Shown in pieces: positions 25,017 through 36,804 of a stretch of DNA of 64,000 nucleotides. Position 1 is the first letter of the stretch. Each line of letters starts with the position of its first letter. Below the pieces are notes generated by a model. That model had not been told where the DNA came from, ran no database searches, and saw only the letters and a list, made by a program, of their open reading frames with translations. Source of the stretch: Rhizophagus irregularis (Eukaryota > Glomeromycota > Glomeromycetes > Glomerales > Glomeraceae); assembly GCF_026210795.1 (NCBI RefSeq), contig NC_089435.1:2914001-2978000 (forward strand), in the 5' to 3' direction. Made by a program: the position numbers and the translations under genes.

Positions 25017-26512
25017 ATGGTTAATGATAAACTATTACAAAACTTGTCACGAAATTTACTCAAAATTTTGGATGACGATGAATATTATGATATTACTATT
25101 GAAGTCGGAAATGACCCTTACGTAAATATATTTCGTGCTCATAAGGTCATTTTATATTATCGTTCTCCTTATTTACGAAGAATTCTGTCAACCAATAAAA
25201 AGAAAGATGATAAAGCTTTGATACATCATATTAAATTACCAAATATTTTACCTGAAATTTTTCAGATAATATTAAGGTAAATAACTCTATTAGTTAATCT
25301 TTGTTTTAAAATTAAAATCTAACAATTTTTTTTATTTTTAAGTATATTTATAGTGGAACACTTCTTTGAATGAATATGAGACTTCAGATATTATTAAAAT
25401 CTTGATTGCTGCTAACGAACTTAATCTTCAAGAATTAATTAACTTATTACAATCATTTTTAATTGAAAATAAATCAGAATGGATGGAGCTAAATTTTAAT
25501 GATATATATCAAACAATTTTTGAAAACAATTCTTTTTCAGAACTTCAAGATTATTGTAATGACTTAATATATAACAATCCAGATAAAATATTCAAATCAT
25601 TAGATCTCCGGAAAACCTTTTGGTCAAACTTATTCAAAACGATAAACTTCAAATGAGTGAATTCAAATGTGGGAACATGTGGTTAAATGGGGACATACTC
25701 AAAATCCAGAACTTTCCTCAGATCCTACAAATTTCTCAAAGAAAGATTTTAGTACTTTAAGGAACAGTTTACAACAGTGTACTCAATTTGTTAATTTTTA
25801 TAATTTAACTTCTGAAGAATTTTCAGACAAAGTATTGCCCTATAAAAATATTTTACCAAAGGAATTGTATAAAGATTTATTAAAATATTACTTAAATCCT
25901 ATTAATCAAACAATTAAAAAATCAGAACCCAATATAATTAAGAATGTTAAAGATTCTGAAATTGATTCAAAAAATATTGACTCTAAGATTATTACATCTC
26001 AACATGCTGAATTAATTTTGAAATGGATTAATATGAAGGGTTCAAATAGCTCAAATACTTTTACTTCAATATTTTCGAAATTTATTTATAATGATATTAA
26101 GGTCAAGGACACTAGTTCTACTGTGAATAATTCATTCAAATTATTACTTCGTGGGACTGTTGCAATCATTAAGGTGGAAGATAGCAATGAAATTCTTGGA
26201 GGATATAATCCTGTTGCATGGAAATCTGGTAGTAGTTTTAAATATAATGAAGAAGATTTTAATTATAATAAAGAAAGTTTTATATTCTCTTTTAAGGATA
26301 ATAATAATATTGAAAATCACATTTTAAGTCGTGTAAATGAAGGATCTCTTGCTACATATAATACCTTCTCGTCAGGTTTAAATTTTGGAGTCAGTGACCT
26401 TGTTTTATATAATAGGCGTGGGCGTAGTCATCATAATAATTATGAAAAACCTATCAGAGGAGTTACTGATTGGTTTTCAGTAGAAGAATATGAAGTATTT
26501 CAAATTATATGA
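25017..26512 (+). pseudogene. BTB-TLDc copy 3, broken
   Basis: Exon 1 (25017-25276) is intact. Exon 2 has lost one base at its acceptor and one base shortly after. It carries the same 10-nt plus 1-nt deletions in the middle as copy 2 (around 25604 and 25663). Its TLDc domain also lacks about 19 residues in frame between RGT and IIKV, removing the conserved DGF..KFHE core. The shared lesions show that copies 2 and 3 derive from one already damaged ancestor. Confidence 0.87.
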
Positions 26513-27069
26513 GATTGATAAATATTTATCCTTGAAAATAATTTTGGTTTTGATTTGTTTTATAAATTATTTTTCTTAACAAGTATATTTTGACTTTGTG
26601 GTTACTTATTTTGTATATTTATTTTATTTTATTTTTTTTTAAAAAAAAAATTATAGCGTTTAAGTGGTTAAAAAATAAAAATCCTGGTTATATTACTTAT
26701 ATATCAACATTTGTATGTACCTTTAACTTGAATAGAAATGCAATAAAATGTATTGATTATGAAAAAAATGTTATAACAAATTTATAAAATTCTCAAACGA
26801 TTTATTGTAATTCAAGTAATAGCGCTCGTTACACAACCTGTAAATAACATTTATTCGAATATTTCGTGATATGCTACATGATCGGCAAAATTTACCGTTA
26901 ACCGAAGAATCCAGGCGATTTATAGTCTTCATTTTTATCAAAAAAAAAAAAAAAAAAAAAAATGGAAAAAGAATATGGAGAAAAATTCTTTTTTTTATAT
27001 CCCTAAAAATAGCTTATGTAATACAAAAAAAAAAAATTGAAAAGATTTGGGAGTCACGCAGTCACAGCA
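26513..27069 (+). repeat. Duplicated 3' flank/spacer, unit of copy 3
   Basis: Matches 28864-29580 over most of its length: TTTTGATTTGTTTTAT, GTGGTTACTTATTTTGTATA, TTGAATAGAAATGCAATAAA, ATTCTCAAACGATTTATTGT, ATGCTACATGATCGGCAAAA and TACCGTTAACCGAAGAATC. Differences are small gaps and variable poly-A lengths. This shows that copies 3 and 4 were duplicated as whole units of about 2.3 kb including spacer. Confidence 0.85.
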
Positions 27070-27169
27070 GCAAATGTATCGTGTACGTCTGTACGACATA
27101 CTATCTTATACGACATATTATGTGACATATAGAACATAGCACCTGATCGTATAAGAACGATACATTTGC
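27070..27169. mobile_element. 100-bp MITE-like insertion with 13-bp TIRs
   Basis: Begins GCAAATGTATCGT and ends ACGATACATTTGC, a perfect 13-bp inverted repeat. It lies in the copy 3-4 spacer, exactly where the otherwise matching copy 4-5 spacer (about 29590) has no such sequence, so it inserted after the duplication. The flanks share CAGTCAC / GTCAC motifs, but a clean target duplication is not obvious. Confidence 0.6.
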
Positions 27170-27212
27170 GTCACGGCATGATTCATTTATGTTACACCAT
27201 GTCTTTAAAAAT

Positions 27213-27337
27213 GATCATCTGACGAATCACTTACATATAAGTGCCACGTAGTACACGTTGTTAGTAACCATAATAGTATAAATTCTAACATGCTGCATTT
27301 TTTTTTCTTTCGTATTGCTGAAATTATTAACATTACA
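27213..27337 (+). promoter_or_regulatory. Conserved upstream block, copy 4
   Basis: GATCATCTGACGAATCACTT, GCCACGTAGTACACGTTG, AACCATAATAGTA, TTCTAACATGCTGCA and a T/C tract ending TTCGTATTGCTG before the ATG. Confidence 0.6.
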
Positions 27338-28863
27338 ATGGTTAATAATAAACTATTACAAAATTTATCACAAAATTTACTTAAAATTTTGGATGACGAT
27401 GAATATTATGATATTACTATTGAAGTCGGAAATGACCCTCACGTAAATATATTCCGTGCTCATAAGGTCATCTTATATTATCGTTCCCCTTATTTACGAA
27501 GTATTCTGTCAACCAATAAAAAGAAAGATGATGAAGCTTTGACACATATTAAATTACCAAATATTTTACCTGAAATTTTTTCAGATAATATTAAGGTAAA
27601 TAACCAAATTAACTAGTAATATTTGTTTTATAATTAAAATGTAACAAATCATTTTTTATTTTTAGATATATTTATAGTGGAACACTTTCTTTGAATTTGA
27701 ATGAATATGAAACTTCAGATATTATTAAAATCTTGATTGCTGCTAACGAACTTAATCTTCAAGAGTTAATTATCCTTCTACAGTCTTTTTTAATTGAATA
27801 TAGGTCAGATTGGATTGAGCTAAATCTTAATGAAGTATATCAAACAATTTTTGAAAATAATTCTTTTTTAGAACTTCAGAAATACTGTGATCACTTAATA
27901 TCTATAAGACCAGATAATATATTTAAATCATTAGGTCTCTCTTCAACTCCAGAAAAACTTTTGGTCAAACTTATTCAAAACGATAATCTACAAATGAGTG
28001 CAATACACGTATGGGAATATGTGGTTAAATGGGGACATGCTCAAAATCCAGAACTTCCTTCAGATCCTACAAATTTCTCAAAGGAAGACTTTAATACTTT
28101 AAAGAATAGTTTACAACGATGTATTCCATTTATTAATTTCTATAATTTAACTTCCGAAGAATTCTCAGACAACGTATTACCTTACGAAAATATTTTGCCA
28201 AATGAATTATATAAAGATATATTAAGAAGTTACTTGAAACCTAATAATCAACCAATTAAAAAATTAGAACCTAATATAATTAAAGGTGTTGAAAATGTTT
28301 ATGAAATTAATCCAAAGAATATTGACTCTAAGATTATTACATCTCAACACGCATAATTAATTTTGAAATGGATTAATATGAACAGTTCAGATGCTTCTTT
28401 TACTTCAATATTTTCTAAAATTATTTATAATGACAAGGATATTAGTTCATTCAAATTATTACTTCGCGGAACTCGTGATGGATTTAAACCTCGAAAATTT
28501 CATGAAATCTGTGATGATCAATCCCATACTGTTACAATCATTAAAGTGAGAGATAGAAATGAAATTCTTGGAGGATATAATCCTATTGCATGGAAATCTG
28601 ATGACGACTATAGTTATACTAAAGGAAGTTTTATATTCTCTTTTAAGGATAATAATAATATTGAAAATCACATTTTAAGTCGTTCAATTTCTAGATTTTC
28701 GACTATACATAATAGATCCTCGTCGTGTTTAGAATTTGGACTCAGTGATCTTACTTTGCTTGATGGTAGAGGTCATTGTAAAAAATATGATTACGAAAAA
28801 CCCATCAGGGAAACTGCGGATTATTTTTTAGTAGAAGAATATGAAGTATTTCAAATTGTATGA
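27338..28863 (+). pseudogene. BTB-TLDc copy 4, broken
   Basis: Exons 27338-27595 and 27666-28863. A run of six T near 27580, where other copies have five, shifts the frame just before the donor. In exon 2 an in-frame TAA at about 28354 replaces the Glu codon in the conserved SQHAELIL segment; the frame is otherwise open to the end. TLDc motifs are intact downstream (RGTRDGFKPRKFHEICDD, EILGGYNPIAW, EEYEVFQIV). Lesions differ from those in copies 2 and 3. The homopolymer change could be a sequencing error, but the TAA requires two substitutions. Confidence 0.8.
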
Positions 28864-29629
28864 GATTGATATATATTTATCCGTGAAAATAATTTTAGTT
28901 TTGATTTGTTTTATGAATTATTTTCTTAACAAGTATATTTAAGATGTGACTTTGTGGTTACTTATTTTGTATATTTATTTTATTTTATTTTACTTTTTTA
29001 AAAAATTATATAGCGTTCAAGTGGTTAAAAAGCAAAAATTCTGGTTATATTAGTACTTATATATCAACATTTTTATGAGTGGAAATGTATCTTTAACTTG
29101 AATAGAAATGCAATAAAATGTATTGGTTATGAAAAAACATTATAACAAATTTATAAAATTCTCAAACGATTTATTGTAATTCAAGTAATAGCGTTACACA
29201 ACCCTGTAAAAAAAAAATTTATTCGAATATTTCGTGATATGCTACATGATCGGCAAAATTTACCGTTAACCGAAGAATCGAGGTATTATAAACCGTGAAT
29301 ATGTAACCTTTTCTGAAAAGGCATTCTTTCTATGGGGCGATTTATAGTCTTGATTTTTATCAAAAAAAAAAAAAAAAAAAAAAAAAACAAAAAAAAATGG
29401 AAAAAGAATATGGAACAAACAACGTTCCAAAATCGTGCCAGCACAGAGAAATTTTTTCTTTTTTGTGTTTTATATATTCATGAAAAAAAAAATAAATCGT
29501 TCATGCTTTTTTTTATCCCTAAAAATAGCTTATGTAATACAAAGAAAAAAAAAATTAAGATTTGGGAGTCACGGCAGTCACGCAGTCACGGCATGATTCA
29601 TTTATGTTACACCATGTTTTTTAAATAGT
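28864..29629 (+). repeat. Duplicated 3' flank/spacer, unit of copy 4
   Basis: Partner of 26513-27069. It includes a poly-A tract at about 29362-29388 and a GGGAGTCACGGCAGTCACG block that marks the empty site of the 100-bp insertion at 27070-27169. A run of about 85 bp near 29290-29345 and about 90 bp near 29410-29510 are absent from the partner. Confidence 0.8.
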
Positions 29630-29781
29630 GATCATCTGACGAATCACGAATCTTACATACTGACTATAAAGTACACATGAGTAACCATTTAACATACAGT
29701 ACATATATATTTATTTATATATTTCATATTTTTTTTTCGGGTTTTTTTTTTTAAAAAAAAAAAGAAAAAAAAAGTATTAAA
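29630..29781 (+). promoter_or_regulatory. Upstream block, copy 5
   Basis: Keeps GATCATCTGACGAATCACG and part of the following sequence (ACATGAGTAACCAT). It then diverges into T and A tracts before the ATG. It is the most divergent promoter of the array, as the gene is the most divergent coding copy. Confidence 0.5.
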
Positions 29782-31291
29782 ATGGTTGATAATAAACTTT
29801 TACAAAACTTGTCTCAAAATTTACTTGAAATTTTAAAAGATGAAGTATATTACGATATTACTATTGAAGTTGGTATTGATCCTTACGTAAAAATATATCG
29901 TGCTCATATGGTAATTTTATGTTATCGTTCACCTTATTTGCGAAGAATTTTGTCAACCGATAAAAATTATAATGACGGAAGTTTGAAACATATTAAATTA
30001 CCGAATATTTCACCCAAAACTTTTCAAGTAATCTTAAGGTAAGAATAAAAGAATTAAATTCCAAAATAAATATTTTCTAATAAATATATTTTAATTAATC
30101 ATAAATTATTTTAGGTATATTTATAGTGGAAGAATTTTTTTAGAAGAATATGATACTTTAGATATAATTAAAATTTTGGTTGCTGGAAATGAACTTGGTC
30201 TTAAAGAGTTAATCGATTATATACAATCATTTTTAGTCGAATACGAAACAAACTGGATGGAATTAAACTTTAATGAAATATATCGAATAAGTTTTGAAAA
30301 TCAATCTTTTTTTAAACTTCAAAAATTTTGTAACGACTTAATATCCAGAGAACCTGATAAGATATTCAAATCATTAAATTCACCTTCGATTCCAGAAAAA
30401 CTTTTGGTTTCACTTATTCAAAGCGACAATCTTCAAATGAGCGGAATAAAAGTATGGGAACATGTACTTAAATGGGGACTTGCTAAAAATCCAGAGTTTC
30501 CCTCAAATCCTACAGATTTTTCAAAGGAAGAATTTGATACTTTAAGGAATAGTTTACAACAATGTATTCCATTTATTAAATTTTATAATTTAACTTCTGA
30601 CGAATTTTCGAACAAGGTCTTACCTTATAAAAAAATTTTACCAAGGGAATTATATAAAGATTTATTAAAACATTACTTGAATTCTAATAATCAAATGATT
30701 AAAAAATTCGAACCTGGTGTAACTAGAGAGATTAATAAAGAAATTGGAGGAAATAATAATATTGACTCAAAAATAATCACATCTCAACACGTTGAATTAA
30801 TTTTAAAATGGATCGATATGAAAAACTCAAATACTATTACTTCAATATTTACAAAATTAATTTATAAAGATACTGAATACAAAATGAAATTATTATTTCG
30901 TGGTTCTCGGGATGGATTTACAATTGAAAAATTTCATGAAATTTGTGATAATCAATCTCATACTGTAATAATTATTAAAGTAAAAGGTAGTAAGGAAATT
31001 CTTGGAGGTTATAATCCTATTACATGGAAAGCTTGTGGTTTTACCAATACTAAGGATAGTTTTATATTTTCTTTTAAGCGTAATGATGATATTGAAGATC
31101 ATATTTTAAGTCGTGTAGTTGATAAAGAATGTGCTATAATTAACGGAGATCCATCATTTGGTTTTTGTGACCTTCACTTATTTGGAGAATGTTATTGTAG
31201 ACGTATGTCTTATGAAAAACCGATTAGAGAAACTAAGGATTTATTTTCTTGTGAAGAATTTGAAGTATTCCAAATTACCGAGTGTGATTGA
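29782..31291 (+). CDS. BTB-TLDc domain protein, array copy 5 (intact), 477 aa
   Basis: Exons 29782-30038 and 30115-31291, phase-2 intron with AG|G as in copy 1. BTB part: YYDITIEVGIDPYVKIYRAH, SPYLRRILST, KHIKLPNISPKTFQVILRYI. Middle: LVAGNELGLKELI and KVWEHVLKWG. TLDc: LLFRGSRDGFTIEKFHEIC, IIKVKGSKEILGGYNPITW, FIFSFKRNDDIEDHIL, EEFEVFQI. It is the most divergent full-length copy and keeps the frame throughout, suggesting it is under selection. It ends in TGA shortly before an ATT microsatellite at about 31298-31324. Confidence 0.92.
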
Positions 31292-33165
31292 ACAAATTTT
31301 ATTATTATTATTATTATTATTATTTGTAATAATTTTATTAAATTATTAAATAAAAGTCTATGATACTCTAATATGTTTTTATTATATATTATAATAATCA
31401 TTCATGATTTTTTATTGATATTGCGGATAATGTCAGTTAAAAAGAATATTTATAATATTTATTAAAGTGATACTTCGGATAAAAATAAATTATAGGGCGG
31501 AATTATTATTAAAACAGTTATATTACTGCGGAAGCACGTGAATAACAATTTTAAATAACGTGAAAAAATTCAGTTCATTATACTGAAATGCAATATATTT
31601 TATAGTTCCGTACCTAAACAATTAATAAAATTTTCAAGATAACTTTATTGTAGGTTTAGAATCATCTTTACCGTGAGAATACACATTCATAATTTGATTT
31701 ATACCCAAATTGCTTCCAACACAGCATTATAACAAGATTTATATGTAACTTTCCTAAAAAAAGATTATAAATTTGCGCAATACAAATAAGGTTAAAAAAA
31801 GAAAGCGTTCTAAACATCAGTTAATTCAATTTTATGTGCTTAGAAATTCATAAAGACTGAGAGCCTTATTTTTTATTTATAAAAGTTGATGTCGGTTAAT
31901 TATGTTTCGTATTTTATTAAAGATTCTAAATTTAATAATATATTTTTTAAAAGTACCAAAGTTCTTTATAAATAAAATAGCCATAGAAATAATATAATAT
32001 TGTAACTGACTCTGTCATAGTCCAGCTCGAGCAGAGTAAGTCTGGTTGTGAACTAATATTACCAACTCTAAATCATCAGAGGAAAGTGGATGGACTCTTT
32101 CCTGAATGAGGTGTTAGTGACGAGATTAAGCAAAGGAAATCAGCTTCCGCCGTAAGGAGAAGTACCTACAACTTCCAATAATAGTGATGTCCCTTGGAAT
32201 TAAACTCTTAAATTCTCTGATAAAAAGTATAGCATTAGAGGCGTGAAAAAATAATTGTATAAAATGTTATCAAGATAATTAAGTGGGTTATTTATTGCAT
32301 ATACAATATTATGGGATAAAGTCATCAATGTTTAACTATTTTTGATTGAATTTCTTGGTAAATATAAAAAGCATTTTATTTATATGAATAAGTATAAATC
32401 TCTTAATTTAATATTCAATTATTTCATTATTAAGCGGAGATTGAGTCATAGAAATGATGAGAGTTTATGACCATGTCTTTTAACAGGTGAAAAAGATCAA
32501 CTACGTATGATGGAAATCTAACGAAAAAAATAACCGGAAATGATAATAAATCCCCGAAAAGTAAGTAGTATTTATAAAATTTATTTTATCATTTTATTGA
32601 AAACCTTTATTATTTTAATTTTCTAATAAACAATAATACATTTAAACGAGCATCGCAAGGCATATTTAGAATATTTTTTTTTGTTAATTAGTAGAATTTG
32701 TTTTTACAGTTTACAAAAATCCAAAAAAAAGATAATAAAAATTCCGAATCTTCTGAGAGTTACGAAATTACAAAAAAAATTCAGCTTACAATTTCTCAAG
32801 ACGAACTAGCTAAAATAATTCGTATTAACAGACTCCGATTTTAATATTAAATTAGTATAAATAATTTGTCTATAGTTTTTAACAAATAAAAAACATATAA
32901 AATTTCATTTATTGCTTTAATGTTATAAGTATGCTATGTTTTGAACATACAAAATCTATAATATAAATCTTGAGTTTGGTAATACCATTACCTCCTTCCA
33001 TACCAAAACCGTTACCCCATACGGATAACGTTGTAGTACCATTACCTACTACATAACGAACCTTACTAAATAGATGATTATGTATGATTAAAATTACAAA
33101 ATATATATAAAATAAAACAAAAGTAAACTTTCGTATAACTATAAAAATATTAATCCTATCTAATT
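31292..33165. other. Intergenic spacer with a GC-richer block
   Basis: ATT-repeat tract at 31298-31324, then AT-rich spacer. A block at about 32010-32225 (GTCCAGCTCGAGCAGAG, GGAAAGTGGATGGACTC, CAGCTTCCGCCGTAAGGAG) has distinctly higher GC but no long frame. It may be a decayed repeat or non-coding RNA. A low-complexity ACCGTTACC / ACCATTACC stretch lies at about 32980-33060. Confidence 0.45.
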
Positions 33166-34262
33166 TGTGTTGGAAAAGATTTTTTACGTGAAATTACGTG
33201 ACTTCAATAGGATTAAATTAAAATTCTTTACTTTAACTACTCCTTATCTTCAACTCTCCATCTCTTTTTATATTCTTTTCCATTTTGCTTTTTGTTGCTC
33301 TTTCAACACTAATGTTCTTTTCGTCAATTTCCCTGTTTTCTTCTTTGATTCTTTCAGTAAACTCATCGTTTAGCGTCGTAAATTTTTGTATCACACCATG
33401 TGATTCCGCCTTTTAATGAGTTGTAAATTAGCCTTCATTATCCGGTAAATATCCCATGGAGGTCACTTCTTCACATGTCTCCTTTTTAATCAACTCCCAC
33501 TCCATATCTCTTCTACAATCCTTGAATATCTGCTTCAATTCATTCACCCTCAACTGCGCGTGCTCTGTTACGGTCTTAACTGCTAATGTGGAAGTATTAA
33601 TCAATTCAATTATTTTTGGCGCGACATAACGTTCTTATTGAATTTTTTCTACTATAATTGTTTTCTCTTCTCTAAACTTTTCTATCACCTTAACTACTTC
33701 TCCGGTTGAACGTTATCTTTTTGTAATTGCTCAATCGCGACTTTTGTTGTTTCCACTATACTTACCATACCTTGTCTCCATTGGTTAATGTTATCCACAA
33801 CTGCTTCCTCCGATATTGCTGGCGTAACATCTTTATCCAATATTATTGGTGTCGTTGGTATTGTCTTACCGTTTCCTAGCGTACTTACCTAATCACGTGA
33901 TTTACCTAACGATTGTGGATTCGTTGAAATTATGTTGTCCGGATTCAGCTCAGCCTCCCTTGTTCCCAGCGCTGAACCCATCCCTGTCTCCCATGTTTTC
34001 CGTGAATTTTCGTGTCCTTGAGAGAGTATCTGTTGTTTTAATTGGCTCTTTGAAATGCCTAAAAAGCCATGTCATTCCCTTCTTTAAGCCATTTTCTACT
34101 GCATTTTCGTTCTGTGAGTATATTAATATTTTCCAAGTTTTTGGTATTTTCAGAACTTTAATGGAAACGACATTTTCTTCTCGCTGTACTCATTAAAATT
34201 CAAACTCATCTTTCTTTACTTCTTCAATTTCTTCTTCCGTTAAACTCCTGATGAGCTCCATA
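33166..34262 (-). pseudogene. Decayed coding-like remnant, unassigned
   Basis: On the minus strand this block reads with Lys/Glu-rich, helical composition (for example LTEEEIEEVKKDEFEF near 34210). It is GC-richer than its surroundings, while the plus-strand frames at 33167-33373 and 33846-34196 look like shadows. It is broken by many changes and I cannot name the family. It may derive from a transposable element, so I treat it as a fossil. Confidence 0.4.
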
Positions 34263-34267
34263 AGTAC

Positions 34268-34469
34268 CCTTATAAAAACGAAATGTCGAAATGTGTTAAA
34301 TTTGTTTTACATTTGTGCTCATGTGTAATAAATGTCTAAAAAGCACCATTTTTTCCAATTTATGTCATATTATAAAAAAACAAAAATTAAAACAAAATGG
34401 TGCTTTTTTAGACATTTATTACACATGAGCACGAATTTAAAATAAATTTAACACATTTCGTTTTTATAG
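34268..34469. mobile_element. Long-TIR foldback MITE with 5-bp target duplication
   Basis: Two arms of about 80 bp are near-perfect inverted copies (left TATAAAAACGAAATGT, GCTCATGTGTAATAAATG, AAAGCACCATTTT; right arm the reverse complement). A short AT-rich loop separates them. AGTAC at 34263-34267 and 34470-34474 is a candidate 5-bp target duplication. The tip (CCTTATAAAAACG / CTATAAAAACG) resembles the CCCTATAAAAA tips of the elements at 45557 and 59641. Confidence 0.75.
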
Positions 34470-34474
34470 AGTAC

Positions 34475-36420
34475 GCTATATTAAGAATGATATACAAAAT
34501 ATCGGTACAGCATGTACATGATGGTCCTATAGGGCCGTATAATTATTATATTTATTTTTTCCAAAAAAAATATATATATATGTCTCAGACTGCATCTTTA
34601 ACCTATAGATAGTTGTCCGATATGTTTAGTTTGTATAACTTGTGCAGAAAGTGAAAATAATCGCATTTGTGCACCCAAGACTCTTATAAAAAATCAAGAG
34701 GATCTCTTTGAACCAATTACAAAAAATGTATATATAAAATATAAGAAAGCAATAGATTATGCCTTTTTGCATGGTTTAAAGCTAATGTACCTACTATAGT
34801 TAAAGTTCCTGAGAGTTTAGATTTTGCTAACATATGCAAATTGCAAAACCTAGCATCAACAAATATGAAACTAAAACAACAAAGAAACAAATATAAATAT
34901 CTCTAAAACTGCAAAGGTTAGTCCGATAGTTATATCAGAGGTGAATCAATGTAGATATCTAAGGATGAAAATCCAAAGAAATCTTGATTCACGTGACAAT
35001 CCAACATCTGACATACCAAACTGGATGTCGGGTTCAAAATTTTAACTTTGTCCTGAATAATATGAAACAAGCTGTAAATTCAAATTTTAACCAATAAAAT
35101 TTAGCTGTCTGATCAATAATTTTATATGTTAAAAATTTTATACTGCGATCATTTTTTTTTTTCGTCAGAATAAGAAATTTTCTTTAAAGAAATGTGCATG
35201 CGATTTAGTCAATTTAAGGTATTGTACATGTATTCAGTTTCTGTAAGAGTGTCCTTAAAATAGACCGTTCTTATCTTAGACCGCAACTGTATTAATCACG
35301 TAACGTCGTAACGATTACTCTGAAAATACTTATTTATATAGGAGGTTTAAGATAAAGAACCTGGACCCCCGGTTCAGGATAAATTTGTCCTTTCCGTAAT
35401 ACATGCGATTATCCCATGATATTATAAATATAAACTATCTTTATTGGCCAATTATATTAATATAAAAAAAATTTTTTTGAATATGAATGCATCGCCTAAT
35501 GTGTTAATTTATTTTACGAACATTTTCTTTTTGAAGAAAGTTTAGTGAATAGCAAAAATTTTCATCAATAAAATGATCAATATATAAAAAAGTCATTTTT
35601 TGCATTTTACAAAAAAAAAATATCTGAATAACCACTATTATAATCTTAGATAAACTTTTTTCCTTATGTAAAATTACATATATTTTTACTGTTAAAATTA
35701 TGCATTTGTTTCTACTTTTAAAAGGATTTTAAAAAGGCATATTCTTAAAGCAAATTTCTGTAAAATGCAAAAATATTTATAAATAATATAAGGAAAACTA
35801 TTTAATTAATTTATTTATTTATTTATTTATTTCTAAAAGAGTGGTAATTAAAGTCTATTACAAATAACACGTATTTAGCACCGAAGTGCTTAATTGAACT
35901 GTCTATATGTGTAGATCTCTAACTTTCATCCCATCCAGATAGGACCACACCCTTTGTTCGGAACTATTTGAGAAAATAGGCCTACGCCATTTAAACAAAT
36001 TTTAAAATAAAACAATCCAGTGACCAAAGACCATCAAGACCGAAGACCGCCAGATCCGTATTTTTCCTTCGCCCGGAGACGTTACCTGTAAATACTGTAA
36101 GAGGTAAAATGATTCAAACTATTTTTAAAAGTTGTTTAGTGCAAAAAGGTAAACTAATGTTTAGATGAAGGTCCAGCAGTTGTAGAGTCCATAAATGTAT
36201 CATCAAAAGATGGACGACGTTTTCTGTTATCGTAAAGTGTGAGTGGTGTATGAAAGTGTAATTGTCAGAATTGTATAGGTCGGGAAACCAATCTATGTCA
36301 ATATGAACCATCTTATCAATCGTATTCGAAAGATCAGACGTGGCGCAGATTTTTTTTTGATGAACGCGTTGTTTCTATGTTTGTTGAGGTTATGATTGAT
36401 ATTAACTGTTCTTTTGTTAG
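34475..36420. other. Spacer, no gene seen
   Basis: Mostly AT-rich. A block at about 35245-35400 (GTCCTTAAAATAGACCG, TCTTATCTTAGACCG, CCTGGACCCCCGGTTCAGG) has element-like composition but no clear ends. The open frame at 36114-36311 (-) has no recognisable domain. Confidence 0.4.
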
Positions 36421-36427
36421 GACAATA

Positions 36428-36804
36428 TAGGGATTGGAACCGTCCAAAAAAACCTTAACCGGTTAAAAACCGGTTAACCAAGGGTCTTAACCGGTTAATA
36501 ACCGGTTAATATCAAAAATATTTTAAAAACTTTTTTTACTGCAAATTGTACCAATTTTTGATTTTACTTGCATATTTAGTTATAGGAAGACTATGTATCA
36601 CTAAAATTATTATAAATAAATAGAAAAAAATTCGGCATTAAAACTTTAAGTTTAGGAACACGTGGCCGCAATTTACATGTCTCTGGGCCGCATTATATAA
36701 ATCTGACTAGAATTATGGTAAATATAGTTTTAACCGGTTAACCGATTTTCAAAATCCTTTAACCGGTTAATTAACCGGTTAACATTAACCGGTTCCAATC
36801 CCTA
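36428..36804. mobile_element. Non-autonomous hAT element with 8-bp target duplication
   Basis: Begins TAGGGATTGGAACCG and ends CGGTTCCAATCCCTA, a perfect 15-bp terminal inverted repeat of hAT type. It is flanked by GGACAATA at 36420-36427 and again at 36805-36812, the 8-bp duplication expected for hAT transposases. The interior has clustered ACCGGTTAA motifs near both ends (sub-terminal repeats) and no coding frame. Length is 377 bp. The perfect TIRs and duplication indicate a recent insertion. Confidence 0.92.

Noticed and set aside
26590-29628. Open frames in array spacers (26590, 26871, 29332)
   Set aside because: They run through poly-A tracts and duplicated spacer; no conserved protein.
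20298-31102. Minus-strand frames of about 70 residues at 20298, 23623, 28459 and 30893
   Set aside because: Antisense shadows of the conserved TLDc segment; their similarity to one another simply mirrors the plus-strand genes.
33167-34196. Plus-strand frames of 68 and 116 residues
   Set aside because: Phe/Ser/Leu-rich readings opposite a Lys/Glu-rich minus strand are typical antisense shadows.
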